From Diphasiastrum complanatum (lineage: Eukaryota; Streptophyta; Lycopodiopsida; Lycopodiales; Lycopodiaceae): a stretch of DNA of 64,000 nucleotides. The notes beneath the pieces are model-generated. The model was not told the origin of the DNA. It made no database searches and worked only from the letters and a program-made list of their open reading frames with translations. Below, piece after piece: positions 1 through 12,039 of the stretch; the first letter of the stretch is position 1; the number at the start of each line of letters is the position of its first letter. The translations under genes and the position numbers were made by a program. The stretch covers positions 1,426,128 to 1,490,127 of the forward strand of contig CM055107.1 in NCBI GenBank assembly GCA_029204225.1. The letters run 5' to 3'.

Positions 1-1140
1 GGAGATATAGAAATAGGTGAGTCGGTGGGGATGGTATATAAGCTAGTGGCATAGGCGGTCCAAATGCGTATTTGGGTGCACAGGTAAGCGTAGGTAGTGA
101 AGATGGATGAGTGGGCGGAAGGTGGCCGATAGCGAAAGAGAGAAAGGAGTGATCAAAAAGGGTGGTGGGGAAACGTGGAAATCAGAGACGATGGGTATGA
201 AGGATGGTGACCCCATGAGATAGTCAACAACACTATTTCCTCCATTAAGAGGATGGCATGTATATCTGTCTAGATGTGGCCAACAGGATAAGCCATTATA
301 AATGGCTAGCTCGTGTGCCTCTCCAAACTGTAATAAATGCTCACCATATGGAGTAATAGGTCCCAAATTGTCCTCGGAAGTCCTGGTAACTCCAAGTGTA
401 TCATTGTCAAGGGCACGAACATGCAGCTGATCTGTGGTGTCAAGGAACTCTATCTGTCATGAAGATGTCCTGGCATTAAAATCCCCAGTGAGGAGAATAT
501 GCCCCCACTCTGCAAATTTGATAATATCCAAGGAGAGGTCCTGGTATGGAGATCCAATACCCTCAACAAAAGATGAAGACTCTGGTGGAAAATAACATGC
601 TACCATGAAAAGATCTCTACCAAAACCAATATTATGTCCCACAATACGAGTCCATATATAGCGGGCCTGCTCGTCATGTCTGATGAAGTCAAGACTCGAA
701 TGGAGAGACTCCCTATATAAGCATGCAACCCCTCCTGAGCCATAGCCACTGGCAGATCTAGTCTCACACGTCGGAATACTGAGTTCCATCTGTACCCAGG
801 AAAAGAAGGAAGTCCTCGTTAAGGGCTCTCATGTGTCTCCATAAAGAATCATATATCTCGGTCAGTAATAAAGTCAACCAGCTCCCCTGCAGTTGAAGAT
901 GAGTGTATGCCAACACAATTCCACACTCCAATCCGAAGGTGGTGTGGATGGGCCCTGGGGTGCTCCCAACCCCAGGCACCCCAAATCCCTAACTATGGGA
1001 ACCATCATGAGCGCTATCAAAATCGCGCACTCGTCCATCTTTGTATATGACTCGTATGCATGACTCCCTAGAGGCCTTACGCATCTCCTCCACCTGAATA
1101 TAAGTAAGATCATCATCCATAAAAATGGTGGAGCCACGGA
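1..1140 (-). mobile_element. LINE (non-LTR retrotransposon) endonuclease fragment, decayed
   Basis: Read on the minus strand, several frames carry pieces of an exonuclease-endonuclease-phosphatase (APE-type) domain as found at the N-terminus of plant L1-like LINEs. The diagnostic piece is ILLTGDFNART near 500, preceded by FMVACYFPPESS near 600. Further along come GNSVVDYLMGSPS and VSDFHVSP (roughly 170-240), which match the DY/SDH part near the end of such domains. The frame breaks repeatedly, so this is a dead copy. The first bases resemble 18050-18130, where a reverse transcriptase piece of the same LINE family lies. The element continues beyond the left edge. The family call is secure; the exact boundaries are not. 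Confidence 0.75.
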
Positions 1141-1329
1141 GCTTAGCTCTCCATTGTAAAGTGTCTCGTCTAGTTGCCAAGGAGGTGAAACGGATGATCA
1201 ACGTGGTTGTATCTCTAGTAGTCCTCCGTGTTGTGTCCAAACGATTTGACCGATGTCCTAATGTGAAATCCAAAAAGCGCTTGGCCTCTAGGATCTTCAG
1301 GGTAGAGGCACACACTATGCTGCAACAGC

Positions 1330-1830
1330 TTTGTCATCATCCCAGCACTTACATTTTGAGGGACACTCCTTCTCGTGGTATTCCCAGGCCTGCCGTCTCC
1401 TCTCCACATTGGGAATTCATATTACGGATCTACCAGCTAGTACTCATCAGTATGTTCGAGGACACCCTATAGAGCACTTGGTAGGGTTCGTCTGGGGTGA
1501 AGACGGAGTTTTATCGGGCACATTTTCTATCCCGGGATCCCGCAAGGTCTCCTATAGTACCCGGATATCTAGTGGATAGTATCTCACATAGACTGCGGAT
1601 AGTGATGGGTTAGTTTCGGGTTTCCTCTCACCAGCTAGCCATTGAGATTGGCAGATACAGTGGCACCCTCGAGAGATGCTCGGATTTGTAGTATGTGTGA
1701 TACACACGATGTAGAGGATGAGTTTCATTTCTCTTTAGATGCCCAGCCTACTATGAGGTCCGAGGGAGATACTATTGCTTGTTTCGAGATCACCCATTCA
1801 CACTCTCTACCTTGATATCGTATGAAGTTA
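1330..1830 (+). mobile_element. LINE C-terminal fragment with zinc-binding (zf-RVT-like) motif
   Basis: In the plus-strand frame ending near 1800 one reads ICSMCDTHDVEDEFHFSLDA, which matches the C-X2-C-X3-H ... EDE.HFL tail motif that follows the reverse transcriptase in many plant LINEs. The upstream stretch (HPIEHLVGFVWGEDG near 1460) is open but unassigned. Its orientation is opposite to the endonuclease fragment at 1-1140, so these are either two separate insertions or an inversion. The expected second cysteine pair is already changed, so the copy is inactive. Confidence 0.55.
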
Positions 1831-1840
1831 CGAATACAAC

Positions 1841-2300
1841 CACGACTGACTAAGCTATGAAAGCATTACATAAGCAAGACTTAACCCTAGAAAGCACGAA
1901 AGAGAGATTAAGGAGACTAAAGAGAGAGATCAATATCATCAGCTGAATAACAAATGACATAGATTCCCTACTTATAGCCTAAAGGAAGCTCTGAAAAGGA
2001 AGCTTCCAGTGGCAAGGGCCCAACTAATAATAGTGCGCCCTCCAAGAAGGCCCCCACTCTCCTGTAATATGTCCAAATGTCCAAATAATGAATAATAAGG
2101 CCCAAGGCCAACCATAAAGTCTAAGTGTCAATAATGAATAAAAAAGGGCCCAAGGCTTGCTTATGCATAAAGTAAAGTAAATGTAAAAGGACGTGGCGAA
2201 TGTAATGCGTCGAGTCCGTAACTCTCCCCGACACAAAAAAAAAGACCCAACTGCCGAAAAGAAACCGGATCAAACAACAACAAGCCCTGGTGCATCAACA
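1841..2300. other. Spacer without recognisable gene
   Basis: AT-rich spacer with short purine runs. No splice-bounded coding exon, RNA gene or clear repeat was recognised on either strand. Confidence 0.4.
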
Positions 2301-2309
2301 ACTAGAGCA

Positions 2310-2460
2310 GCCAGGCCACTGCAGTAAACCATTATAAATGGCCAATCCATGAGCCTCGCCCAACTGAAGCACCTGCTCTCCATATGCAGTAACTGGACCC
2401 TCCGCATCTACTGATCATCGCCGGAGGCCAAGATCATCTCAGTTTAAAGCATGTATCCGC
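2310..2460 (-). mobile_element. Second LINE endonuclease remnant
   Basis: This short stretch is similar in sequence to 285-370, sharing the run around CATTATAAATGGC and the following CAACTG...CTCCATATG...GTAA. It is therefore a second copy of the endonuclease part of the same LINE family, in the same minus orientation. Only about 150 bp can be aligned by eye. Confidence 0.5.
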
Positions 2461-2876
2461 TGTGGATCATCAAGCAAAATCAGGTCTGAGCGTATGCATA
2501 CAATGTGTGCATGTATGGAATCACATTGCTTGATGCTCCTGATATCTAATCTAAATATTCGATTCTCAAAGCCAAGCTGATCTAAATGATCCTAATTGGT
2601 GCACCAACAATAGACATGATGCATAGGGTCTAGATATCCACAGCTATGACATTTTGCCAAAAGGCCTCCACATAACACGGTCAGGACAATGTGATGAGCA
2701 CAGACCCTAAACCATAAATCAGTGAATCAGTGAATCAATTTGTCAAGACTCTGTGAATTAGCAACACCTACATATTATCAGGGATCTGTAGGCTCCTGCA
2801 ATAGATAAAAAAAGTTACAAAAATTACTATCAGCGCCTCCCCCCCCATCCCAAGAGCTGTTTTTTGACACCCATAT

Positions 2877-2965
2877 CAAAAAAAAAAAAAAAAAATTGTG
2901 TTCCGAGGCAACGTTTCGGGTCAAAAACCCGGAACGCATTCTGAAAAGTCCCGCAGAAACATTGT
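2877..2965. repeat. CCGGAACG hairpin family, copy 1, next to a poly-A tract
   Basis: A run of A (about 2877-2894) is followed by a GC-rich block with TTCCGAGG, TTTCGGGT, the inverted pair CGGGT...ACCCGG, and GGAACGC. The same arrangement of homopolymer plus CCGGAACG-rich inverted repeats recurs at 3640, 14510, 14750, 44560 and 46720. Confidence 0.5.
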
Positions 2966-3635
2966 TGTTTTTTTTCCAGGTTTTTTTAGAAAAAAATTTA
3001 GGTGTCTTAGAAAAAGAAAAGCCATGAAAAGGCATCTAAAACACATTTAAATACCTTGTATTAGATAATATTCTAAGCACTTACTCCTGAACATTCACTA
3101 GAAAACAAGATTCAAACGATTCAGATTGAGTAGTTTTTTCCCAAAAAAATAGTTGCTAAGATTTGTTGGAGCATGGATTTTAAGGCTTTCTGGAATCATG
3201 ATGTAAGGACATGTTAGAAAGTTTAATTCTACTGACAATACTATATAGATGTGCAGAAGCAAGATAGGTGATACAATGACTAGTATCCTAATCACTATTA
3301 AAATACAATTACACAAAATTTGAGCAATCCTATTAACTATGCACAGATCAAACTCGTGACTTTTATGAGCTAGATTTCCAAAACAGATCAAATACTTTAG
3401 GCAAAATTTTCAATAGGAATAATTAGGATCGATTCCAAGAGCTTCAACTCGCCATTCTTTGTAACTATGCTCGAGCATCCATATTTTCTAGGATAAACTG
3501 GTGAATAACGACATTGCCAACATATTTAAAATCTGTCTAAATTTTAATGATTAATTTGGTTCTTTAATGGACATAGTTCACAGAGCAGCCTGATAATTGT
3601 AAGAGACAACCATGCATTTGAACATGCAGGGAGTT
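2966..3635. other. Spacer without recognisable gene
   Basis: AT-rich sequence. The open frames here are short and match nothing known; no repeats stand out beyond homopolymer runs. Confidence 0.4.
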
Positions 3636-3720
3636 AAGTTTTTTTTTTTTCTAGGGTTCCAACATTTCGGAACGCTCATTCCGGAACCCTATGCCTCCGG
3701 AACGTCACTCCGACGAAACT
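3636..3720. repeat. CCGGAACG hairpin family, copy 2, next to a poly-T tract
   Basis: A T-run (3640-3652) is followed by AGGGTTCC, TTTCGGAACGCTC, ATTCCGGAACCCT and CTCCGGAACGTC. The AGGGTTCC and GGAACCCT arms can pair. This is the same composition and layout as the other five copies. Confidence 0.5.
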
Positions 3721-4251
3721 CGGGCCGGTTGTTGGGCGAGGCAAGTGGACCTTGTACAAGGGGATGTGGCTATGGCCCATGGTTTAGGTGCCCGCAGATG
3801 AAGATGCTAGCACTGCAGTTTGCAGTTCACAGGCTCACTTATTAGGGTCACTTGTTGGGGCTCACCAGGCCAGATGGGCAAGGGATGAGCATAGCAACTT
3901 GCAGCGCCATTCCAGATGTCGAGGCAGAGAGGCTACGAGAGACATATGGACCTGATGGCATCCACCAAGCCACTTAGACTAACACAGAGTTTCTTTCGAC
4001 AAACAACAAGGCACGGAGGGGTCCAACAACAACAAGGTCGTAGGGCCTAGTGTTATAGCTTTCACTCCCTGTCCCGGATGTTTACTGTTTTATGTAGAAA
4101 TGTACTTTTGTAAATATAGAAATGGCTAAGTCACCGGCCTATGGTGGCCTTTGTAACATAAATGTAAATAAAACTATTAATTGAGCTTTTGAGCCTCTGA
4201 GTGACATGTTGCTTTGGTGTAGGTACTGGGTCATTAAGTAGGAGTCTGACA
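3721..4251 (+). mobile_element. 3' part of a gypsy 5' LTR
   Basis: The stretch ends in CA just before a tRNA-Met type primer binding site (4254-4266), and a gag region follows on the plus strand. The right boundary is therefore supported as an LTR end; the left boundary is not defined and the CCGGAACG block may be inserted in it. Poly-A-signal-like AATAAA lies near 4168. Confidence 0.4.
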
Positions 4252-4253
4252 TT

Positions 4254-4266
4254 TGGTATCAAAGCC
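4254..4266 (+). other. Primer binding site (initiator tRNA-Met type)
   Basis: TGGTATCAAAGCC differs by one base from the common plant LTR-element primer binding site TGGTATCAGAGCC. It lies directly after a putative LTR end and about 490 bp before the gag start. Confidence 0.6.
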
Positions 4267-4753
4267 AAGGTTGTGTTCAAAAGAGGGCTGCAAATTTTTC
4301 AGAATTACCCTAGATGGACCATCGCTGATCAGAAGCATCAAAAGGGCGTGAAATTTTGCGAAAATTGAAGCAAACGAAGGAGGACAGCCCAACGTTGAAG
4401 GCCAGCAAGAAATTAGGCAATTTCGGAGCCGCAAAACGAATCAAACGAAGACTAAAAACTCTGATTTTTAGCCTACAGGTCCAGCCTGACAGAGGAGAGA
4501 CTGGAATCCCCGAAATTGCTCCAAAAACTTGTGGTTGGTTGTGTACTATTGTGGCTTACTGTAGCAGGGCCTTACTTTGCTGATTTGGACAATTAGACAG
4601 CTAGGAAAGGACTACGGTACGTTGTACCAACGATGACAGACCTGCTATGTTTGATTGGAGAAGGTTTCATGAGTCAAAAACACCTTATTGCCCACATTTT
4701 TTCCCGTCTGAAAACAGCCACCTACAGTTGTGTGGAACCCTACCACAACCAGT

Positions 4754-6700
4754 ATGGATCCGTTGGAAGCTTCTAGTACCGAGATATTGAGGATTGAGGA
4801 AGTTGCAGCCAAGGTGGATGCTATGGAAGTGGTTTTATAGCAGATTCTTGAGCAGTTGAAGTTGACTAGATCCCCACAAGAACCTGAAAGAAACAGTGGA
4901 ACGGCTTTGGTAGCCACTGAACCTGTGACAGTTGACAAAGAAGCCGAACTTCCATTAAAAACGAGAAAATTGCCTTCAATCAAGGATCTCAAGCCGCCAA
5001 AGTTTACTGGTGCAGTTGCGGTACGCAATATAGATGCAGTTGAAAATCGGATTCAAAAGTGGGAGAAAGCCTTTCCGATGTGCAGCATTGACGACGAAGA
5101 TTAGAGAATTGCCAAAGCACTTACCGCTTGCAAGAAATGGCACAATGTTGGTGGAGGAAGGTGGAGAAGGACAATTTAGTGCCTACCACCTGCAAATCCT
5201 TCAAGCATATGTTTATTGAGAATTGGGTACCTCTGGATGAAAAGAACGAAGCCATGCAAACCTGAACCAGTCTTAAGCAAGGGAATGCATCCGTGCAAGA
5301 GTATGCGGACAAGTACAGGGAGGCCTTGATGCGGATATCAGAGGAAGTTCCTATGTTCTTACAGGTACTCCATTTTGTGGAGGGCTTGCGTGATAGCCTT
5401 CGGCCTTTTGTGAGGAAGGAGCAGGCTCCAAGTCTCCACAGCGCACTATAGATGGCCCTGTACTATGAGGATGGAAAAAAGGCCAAGAGCCTGAAACACC
5501 TACTACAGGAGGGTTTCAGCCTTGGGGGAAAGGAAATTCAAGAAAAATCCTCACAAGAGCAGGTTCAGAATCCCGAAAAGAATAAATGTGCAGACGCCTC
5601 AAAAGGCAAACAATGGTATGGCATGTCCAATGTCCAAGGGGGACAATGTTTTCCAATGCTATTGCCGCAAGAGCAAGAGTGGGCAAAGATGGAAAATCTT
5701 TGCATGGATGTCTAGGGTGGCATAGGTGGAAGGAGTGTCCACGTAACCCTTTCACAAACCTCGTATAACCTACAAGTCAAAGAGGCTACTCCGATGCACA
5801 TTGAAGAGCTTGAGCAAGAGGAACCTCAAGGTGCTCCACGACTTATAAACATCTTGGTGATTCGGAAGGTGGACTCGATTCCATTGCCACAGGTTATCTA
5901 CAGCAGCACAATACGGGTATCAATTTCCTTGTACTTCTTTAATTGTTATGCATGGACAACTGTGTGGTAGAGATGTTTTGATTTTATTTGACACTAGGTC
6001 CTCACATAACGTTATTAACTCCACTTTGATTAAACAATTAGGAGTGAGCACACAACCATCTCGGTACCAATACACAGTCAAAATGGTTGATGGAAAGGGT
6101 GCGGAAGTATGGGATGCCAGGGTTGTGGGTGTGCCTCTAAACATTCAAGGCTATACTGAGGAGTTAGACTTTGAGAATACCCATTTGGCTCGTTTCGATG
6201 TGGTGCTTGGAATTTGTTGGCATGTGATTTAGAAACCTTACATCGCTTGGGATACTCATGAGTATGAGTTCCAGCATGATGGTAAGATTCATTCCCTGCG
6301 TGGTGAGCCTGATATGCCTCCAGGACCTTTGATCACGACGACGCAACTGCGTAAGGTTCATTGTAAGCGCGTGTATGTTTGCTTCTTGTATGATATGTCT
6401 ATTTCTGCCTCTGAATATGATGTATGTCAAGAACAAACTAACCTTACTAAGAACCAAGATCGTCAGGTTAGGGAGGAGTTTATGGATGTGTTCATGAGTG
6501 AACTCCTATCTGCTTTACTGCCTAAAAGAAATTTGGAACATCAGATTGAGTTAATTCCTGAATAGACCACCTTATAGAATGAGTCTGAAAGAGGAGGAAG
6601 AGGTGCGAAGATGATTGAGGACTATCTTGCCAAAGGGCAGGTAAGAACTAGCTTCTCCCCCTTTGGCTCTCCGATCATTCTGGTAAAAAGAAAGATGGGT
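4754..6700 (+). pseudogene. Ty3/gypsy gag-protease-reverse transcriptase start, decayed
   Basis: The gag starts at the ATG at 4754 (MDPLEASSTEILR). The frame then carries LPSIKDLKPPKFTGA and NRIQKWEKAFPMCSI. A frame change brings in the gag core (SVQEYADKYREALMRI, LHFVEGLRDSLRPFV near 5290-5430). An aspartic protease follows near 5950-6230, with LILFDTRSSHNVINSTLI in place of the usual DxGSS: the catalytic Asp is kept but Gly is replaced by Arg. After that comes the start of the reverse transcriptase (MIEDYLAKGQV, SPFGSPIILVKRKMG near 6610-6700). Stops and frameshifts occur throughout. The RT stops at 6700, where an LTR-like sequence begins. Confidence 0.8.
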
Positions 6701-7600
6701 TGTTATGTACCATAACGGTACGCCCTTAAGTGACGGCCTCACAAGGGGCAGGATGCAGGTCTGGCGTTATCGACATGTTTTAGTGCCATGCGTCGCCATT
6801 TTAGGTGGTCACATGTCGCCAGCGGGACCGTGCTTGGTGGGACCCACTATGCTATGCCTATAAAGTGGTGGGGCTTCCCTTTTGCCATTCAGTCAGTCTA
6901 CCTGGGAGTTGGTGGATGGAGTGCAATAGCTAGGATGTATCTCCAAGCCAAGAGATGTATGCTAGGGACTCTGGAGAAGCGAGGGCAATGGCTGGTGATA
7001 TGGGACTCCAGTGCATGGGGGTGGGTCGGCAGTGATCCTACGGATGGGTGGATACGTTGTGTCATCACTTTTATGGGGTGTGCATCAACCTTCAAAGCAA
7101 TCAAAAAATCTATGGGAATTGTACCTTTGTTAGGTGCACAAGTTTCTTTGTGGCTTTTGTGGTTTTATTTCCGTCTTGGAATGTGGCTGAAATTTTTTTT
7201 ACCATAACCTTTGTTTCGAGAGGATTTTTGAATTGGTTGTGTGTGCTTGCTGAAAAGTAAATTATTTAGCTAGTTAAAGCTTGTTTACTTTTCCAGCAAT
7301 GGTCTTCCTCATTTAAACCTTTAAACCTGTAGAGTTTAAAGCTCATATGGTTGTTTGGAAGGAAAAGGGGACTCTTGTTAAGTTTTCTTTAAACATGAGT
7401 CTTGCATAAGTTTTTTTAAAATAGTGGTTCAAAGAAATGTGCTTATGAATCAAGCCGTTCTTTAGTTCATAGTTGGCCTTGTTTTTACAGCACCCCCGGG
7501 TTTTTGCTTATTTTTAAATTACATAAGAAACCGAGTTAGCACTTGCTAGCCACGCGCTAGCCAGCGCTGCGAATATTATCGTCGATTTGCAACACTACAG
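6701..7600 (+). mobile_element. LTR-like insertion within gypsy sequence
   Basis: The gypsy RT frame is cut at TGTTATGTACC (6701), a typical LTR start. A TATA box within CTATAAAGTGG (about 6858) fits an LTR promoter. An open frame at 6788-7207 has no recognisable domain and is probably incidental. The right end is uncertain; a different gag piece begins by 7601. The call rests on the TG start, the TATA box and the interrupted frame, without a paired LTR. Confidence 0.4.
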
Positions 7601-8290
7601 ATGGGTACGAAGCCTTTGGATGTCTATTTGCAAGATTTCCAAGAGGCGGCTTCGTCATTCGTAAACCAGATTGACAGAGTTCTTTTGAAACTTCATTTCA
7701 TTTTGGGCTTGCCCAAGGAATACCAGCTTGAAATCCGTCGAAACCAACCACAGACCCTTGAGGATGCAGTGCACTTCACTGGGATATTTGACGACACGCA
7801 CACCATAACCTACAAAGAGCAATAAAGCCAAAAGCCCAAACCCAAGGACAAACCCTTTTCGGGCCCCTCTTTCAAAAAGAGCAAAGAGAAGGTTGTTGAC
7901 ACAGCTTCCCCTACGGGGAAGAAGAAGAAATGCCCTCGGTTGGAGACTTCGACAAGGCCAAAAGCGACATGTTATGTTTCTCCTGCATGGAGAAGGGGCA
8001 CTTGTCAAAGGATTGCCCGAAGAAAAGGAAGAAGAGTGGCCGTTCTTTCAAGGCACTAGGTAATTCTTCAATTTCTTGCATTGATGTGTCCTTTAAGGAT
8101 GAAACAATTTGTAATAATTGTTGCTTTATTACTGCGGTTTTTGGACCTCACGACCTCATTCGCATGAATGGGTTCAAGCCGTGTGTATTTTGTTTAATGA
8201 TGGTTCTACGCATAATTTTATTAATGCGAAATTGGTGCAGACGCTCAAGTTGGGAACCGCCTCTTTACTTTTTCGAGAGGAGGGGAGGGG
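7601..8290 (+). pseudogene. Ty3/gypsy gag zinc knuckle and protease fragment
   Basis: The first frame gives a gag-like stretch (MGTKPLDVYLQDFQEAASSF, LGLPKEYQLEIRR). A second frame gives a perfect CCHC knuckle, CFSCMEKGHLSKDC, near 7975-8020. A third gives a protease active-site-like LFNDGSTHNFINAKLVQ near 8190-8245, in which the expected Asp-Ser/Thr-Gly is shifted to Asp-Gly-Ser. At least two frameshifts and one stop separate the pieces. The fragment breaks off where the palindromic repeat array begins. It is probably from a different element than 4754-6700. Confidence 0.75.
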
Positions 8291-8368
8291 GTGCAAAAAA
8301 ATAAAGAGCCCCCTTAAGAAAACAACTCTCCCCCACAAATCAGAGATCGAAAGTGGCCGGAGGTTACC

Positions 8369-8624
8369 TCATTGTGGCCTGTCATGTAGGCCTGCCACAT
8401 GGCAAACCATGCAGGCTTGGGGTTTTCCATGCGGCAAGCCACATAGGCCTACCATAGGCTTGTGTAGCCGACCACATATGCATGCCATAGCCCTGCTATC
8501 TGCCAAGCTTGTCGCAGGCTGCCACATGGCAAGCCACGTAGTTCGCATGTGGCAAACCACGTACGCATACCATAGGCTTGCGTGGCGAACCAACCAGGCT
8601 CTACCACGTAGGCTTGAGTGGACC

Positions 8625-8663
<39 letters not shown>

Positions 8664-8844
8664 GGCTCGAAAGTTGCCATATGGCAAGCCACATAGGCTT
8701 GCCATGTGTAAAACCATATAGGCTTGGGACTTGCCACGTGGAAAGCCACGTAGGACTACCATAGGCTTGTGTATAGGCATGTCATAGGTCTGCTATCTAC
8801 CAAGCCTGTCGCAGACTACCACGTGGCAAGCCATGTAGGCCTAC
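8369..8844. repeat. Array of short palindromic repeats (TTGCCACATGGCAAG type)
   Basis: Variants of GCCACATGGCAAGCCACRTAGGC recur many times on both sides of a (GA)n tract; the core CCACATGG/CCACGTGG is self-complementary. Two larger blocks, about 8369-8620 and 8676-8844, share the same order of sub-motifs, including CTACCATAGGCTTGTGTA and CTGCTATCTRCCAAGC. This looks like a duplicated higher-order unit built from a degenerate roughly 20-25 bp palindrome. Open frames across it are by-products of the repeat. Confidence 0.7.
8626..8660 (+). repeat. (GA)n microsatellite
   Basis: Perfect GA dinucleotide run of about 35 bp, sitting between the two halves of the palindromic repeat array. Confidence 0.95.
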
Positions 8845-9323
8845 TGTTATGGCCATATTCGGTTAAGGACCTAGAATAGTCCTAATATGGTAGACCGGCC
8901 CTCCAATACTCAAGATTATTGGTCACGCCGTGATTTAATTCCATGTCAAGGCCTGTTTGTGACTAATTACCTTGAGAGGACCCAGACACTCTAATTGAGG
9001 CATATGGAGTATTGCATGCCTGTGTGACGGATATAGGCAGGAGGACTGCATGAAGAGAAGTGATCTATTTATAGTTGACCTGCATGGGGATTGCATGGTT
9101 CCATGCAGGAGACTCTACTCTCTATATAATGAGGTGGGGATTCTCCCGTCGACATATGGGGTTTAGGTTACCAGTTTCTCTCTTCTCCTCTTGCTTCACA
9201 TGGCATGGCTTGGGGGCTAGATCCAGGTTTGATCTAGGATTGGTTGGGCGGTTTGGCTCCATTGTCTCTCTTATTGTGCTCTCCTATCCTCATCTTAAGG
9301 GGTTATCCCTTATGGTCTTTACA
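8845..9323 (+). mobile_element. LTR (copia-type) with following primer binding site
   Basis: The element starts TGTTATGGCC and ends TTTACA. It is followed at 9326 by GATATCAGAGCCC, one base from the tRNA-Met primer binding site TGGTATCAGAGCC. A TATA-like CTATATAATGAGG lies near 9121. No gag or pol can be read in the 2.7 kb downstream, so this is a 5' LTR of a non-autonomous or gutted element. The start is chosen from the canonical TG; the partner LTR was not found. Confidence 0.6.
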
Positions 9324-9339
9324 TTGATATCAGAGCCCG

Positions 9340-12030
9340 GCTAAGATGCGATCTTGGATGGGATAGAGACAAGCTCTACATCAAATTGGAAGCACATGGA
9401 TTTATGTCCCAGATATATGTGCGGAAATCTCAAGGGGAAAATTGAATTTGGATCCTCTAATTCGTGTACGAAGCATATTGACAAGAGGAGTGGTAGAGTG
9501 CACTTCCACGAGGTTATTTTTTTTTTGTTACTATTGCCTCTAATTGGAGTGGATTCATTTCTGATTTTTGCTCCTTTTGTGAAAGATATCATTTGATGTA
9601 GAATTCTGCATGTGAAATTTCCTTGTGTTTGACTATCCAAATCTGCTTGGTTGAGTTTTGAACCTCTTCCATGAAGTCCATATTGTTAACAACAATTTAA
9701 GTTCATGTACAGCTTTTGTATATTATTGAAAGATTTTGGTTAGAATCAATCTTTCTAGAAGAAAATAATTGAGGCTGTAGTAAAAAAACACTTGAAATTC
9801 GTGCATGTTGAGGATTGAGAATTTTCAGAACTAATCCTCCTGAAAAACAAGCAATTGGGAACATAAATTGGATATGTGAGAAAGTTCGATCTCCTGTTGG
9901 AAGCAAAAAGTGATAGGGACATTGAATGCTTGGAACCATGTCTGTGGGAAGGGGATCTACAACCTGTCGGAAGCTTATTCTTTTAACCTTTGGTTACAAG
10001 GTGTTGTTTGTTGATTGTTGCCCTATAGTTTTAAGGCCTGTAATGAATCACAAGGGTTTGATTACCTATGGAACAGTCGATTGGAAGTACAAAGGCAGCA
10101 GGTTTCGTTTCAATACTCGCTGTGAAAATAGCAGCTAGCCTCTGTTCGGATCTTCCACGCTACAAACCTTGATTATTTGAATCAGGATGAGGCGCTGTGG
10201 CTGTTAGGGTGATAAATCATTTGAATGATTCTGCCTCACAATGGCTTGTATCACAGCGATGGAGGCTTGATGGTGGGGTTGTAGAAGGTTGCGCTGGCTG
10301 CTAGCTGAAGCTCATATTTGATTTTTTTTCTTCCCTGAAATCACCTTCATATTTGAGCTGGAAGTCTGCCTGAAATCACCTTCATAATTGCACTAGAAGG
10401 CTGCCTGTGAAATCATTGATTATTTAGCGCTTCAAGGACTGACAGTAGCTGGATGAGGGATCCAGTGTGGCAGCTCAGTATTCCATCGATGTCAAGGTGT
10501 GGAAGAATGAAGTATGGCGGATGCTGGCTGTGGCGGCTGGAGTGATAGTGGAATGAGAGTAAACCCTTTGTTTGGAGGCTAGCTTTGGAAAACCCTTTTA
10601 GGGTTTGCATAACCTAAAAAGTTGGTTTACCTTTTGCATGAAAAAATAATGTTTTAGTTCATGCATGGTAGAGGTTTTCCTTAGGAAGGGTTGAGCATCA
10701 TGTGCTTGCTTTGGAGACCCTTTAGCCTTCATGCGTTCTCCAACTATAACTTTACCTTGAGTTACTTGAAGTCACTGGGGGAGCTATTGGAAAAAAAACG
10801 GTGAATAAATATCTTTGCCCTTGGGGAAAATTTTAACTATGAAATTTATTGGCTGGATTTATGAATTTAAATTTTCGGCAAGATATTGAATTTTTTTTTT
10901 CCATAATGCTTTCATTAGACATGTACCCAGTATTGGAAATTTGATTTCCAGGTACAATCCTTAGCAATTTTAACTCTGGAGTAAGAATACTCCCAATGTA
11001 AGGAGTTAAATTGTGTTTATAGATTTTGGATCCATAATGTTTTGACTTTTCAATCAATAAGGTTGCCAGTTCATTTTCAATTATTTCGGTTATTAAAGAA
11101 TGGCAACTAAAAGCTTCAAGATGGTACCCGGTATGAGAAAATTTGATTTTTTTTGGTACTGAGCTTGATGGTGATTAAACTTTGGAAGCTAAGTTCTTCC
11201 CAGATTAAAAGTTAAAGTTAATTTTTTCTTTTTTATTGAATTTCAAGTTTGGTTAAAATTTGGAATGGGTTACTCGTCTTGTATATTTCTAGTTGATATT
11301 AATCGTTAGAAATGGGACAAGTTAATGTTTGTGCAAGATGAGTCAAAATTGATTTTAAAACCGTCAAACAATATGAAATGACCAGATAACATGAGTGATG
11401 ATAGAACTCTTTATCCGATCAGTGAATCTTGTTTGGATACAGTTTAAGAGTTTCTAAAATCCTATTGGTAGGATTTCCATTCATGTAATTTCGTATTTTA
11501 AGTTTGGATAGTTTGTTAATAATGACAGAGTAATGCCAAACCAATCAATAAAAAAAGAAACAGTCCAGTTTTATTGGAGAATTTGTAATTGATAGGAACT
11601 GATCAAAAGTATAAAACTGATTTCATTTCCAGTTAAATCCTATGGTGAATGATATGCAAAGGATCAAACTAAGTCTGTTTTTATACTAGTAGTTGATTTT
11701 TGTATATCGATAATTCAGCCCAGGTATAGGATAGAAATGAAATTGTTTCAGACTTTTTCCTACAGTAATTAATTTTAAACATTTACTAATGTCGTTACAT
11801 CTTCTTAGTTCCTTAGCTGAAATAGATTTTCAGGGAACTGAAAATTCTGAGGGAAGAAGAGTGGACATCAGAGGTAGTAAGTGTGATCGAGAAATGTATT
11901 TTGCAGTTAGGACCCAGTAAATGTCAATCACTATGCTCATTAAAAAGAAATAAAAAACATTTGACTGCTTCTAATGATATAGAGATTGGTGTGTTGAACG
12001 ACAAACTTGCAAGAAACTAAAAAATCCAAG
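9340..12030. other. Long spacer without recognisable gene
   Basis: No coding exon could be supported. The stretch is AT-rich with T-runs. A small tandem duplication of about 36 bp, containing TGAAATCACCTTCATA, lies at 10335-10410. The LTR at 8845-9323 predicts retrotransposon internal sequence here, but no protein similarity was found. It also lies beyond the last GLYK exon found, and no further GLYK exon could be recognised in it. Confidence 0.4.
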
Positions 12031-12039
12031 GAGCAATGG

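Noticed and set aside
6788-7207. 139-codon plus-strand frame
   Set aside because: Trp/Gly-rich, no domain, lies within an LTR-like insertion; most likely incidental.
8369-8693. Open frames of 74-169 codons across the palindromic array
   Set aside because: Repeats in several frames and both strands give parallel open frames; no protein-like signal.
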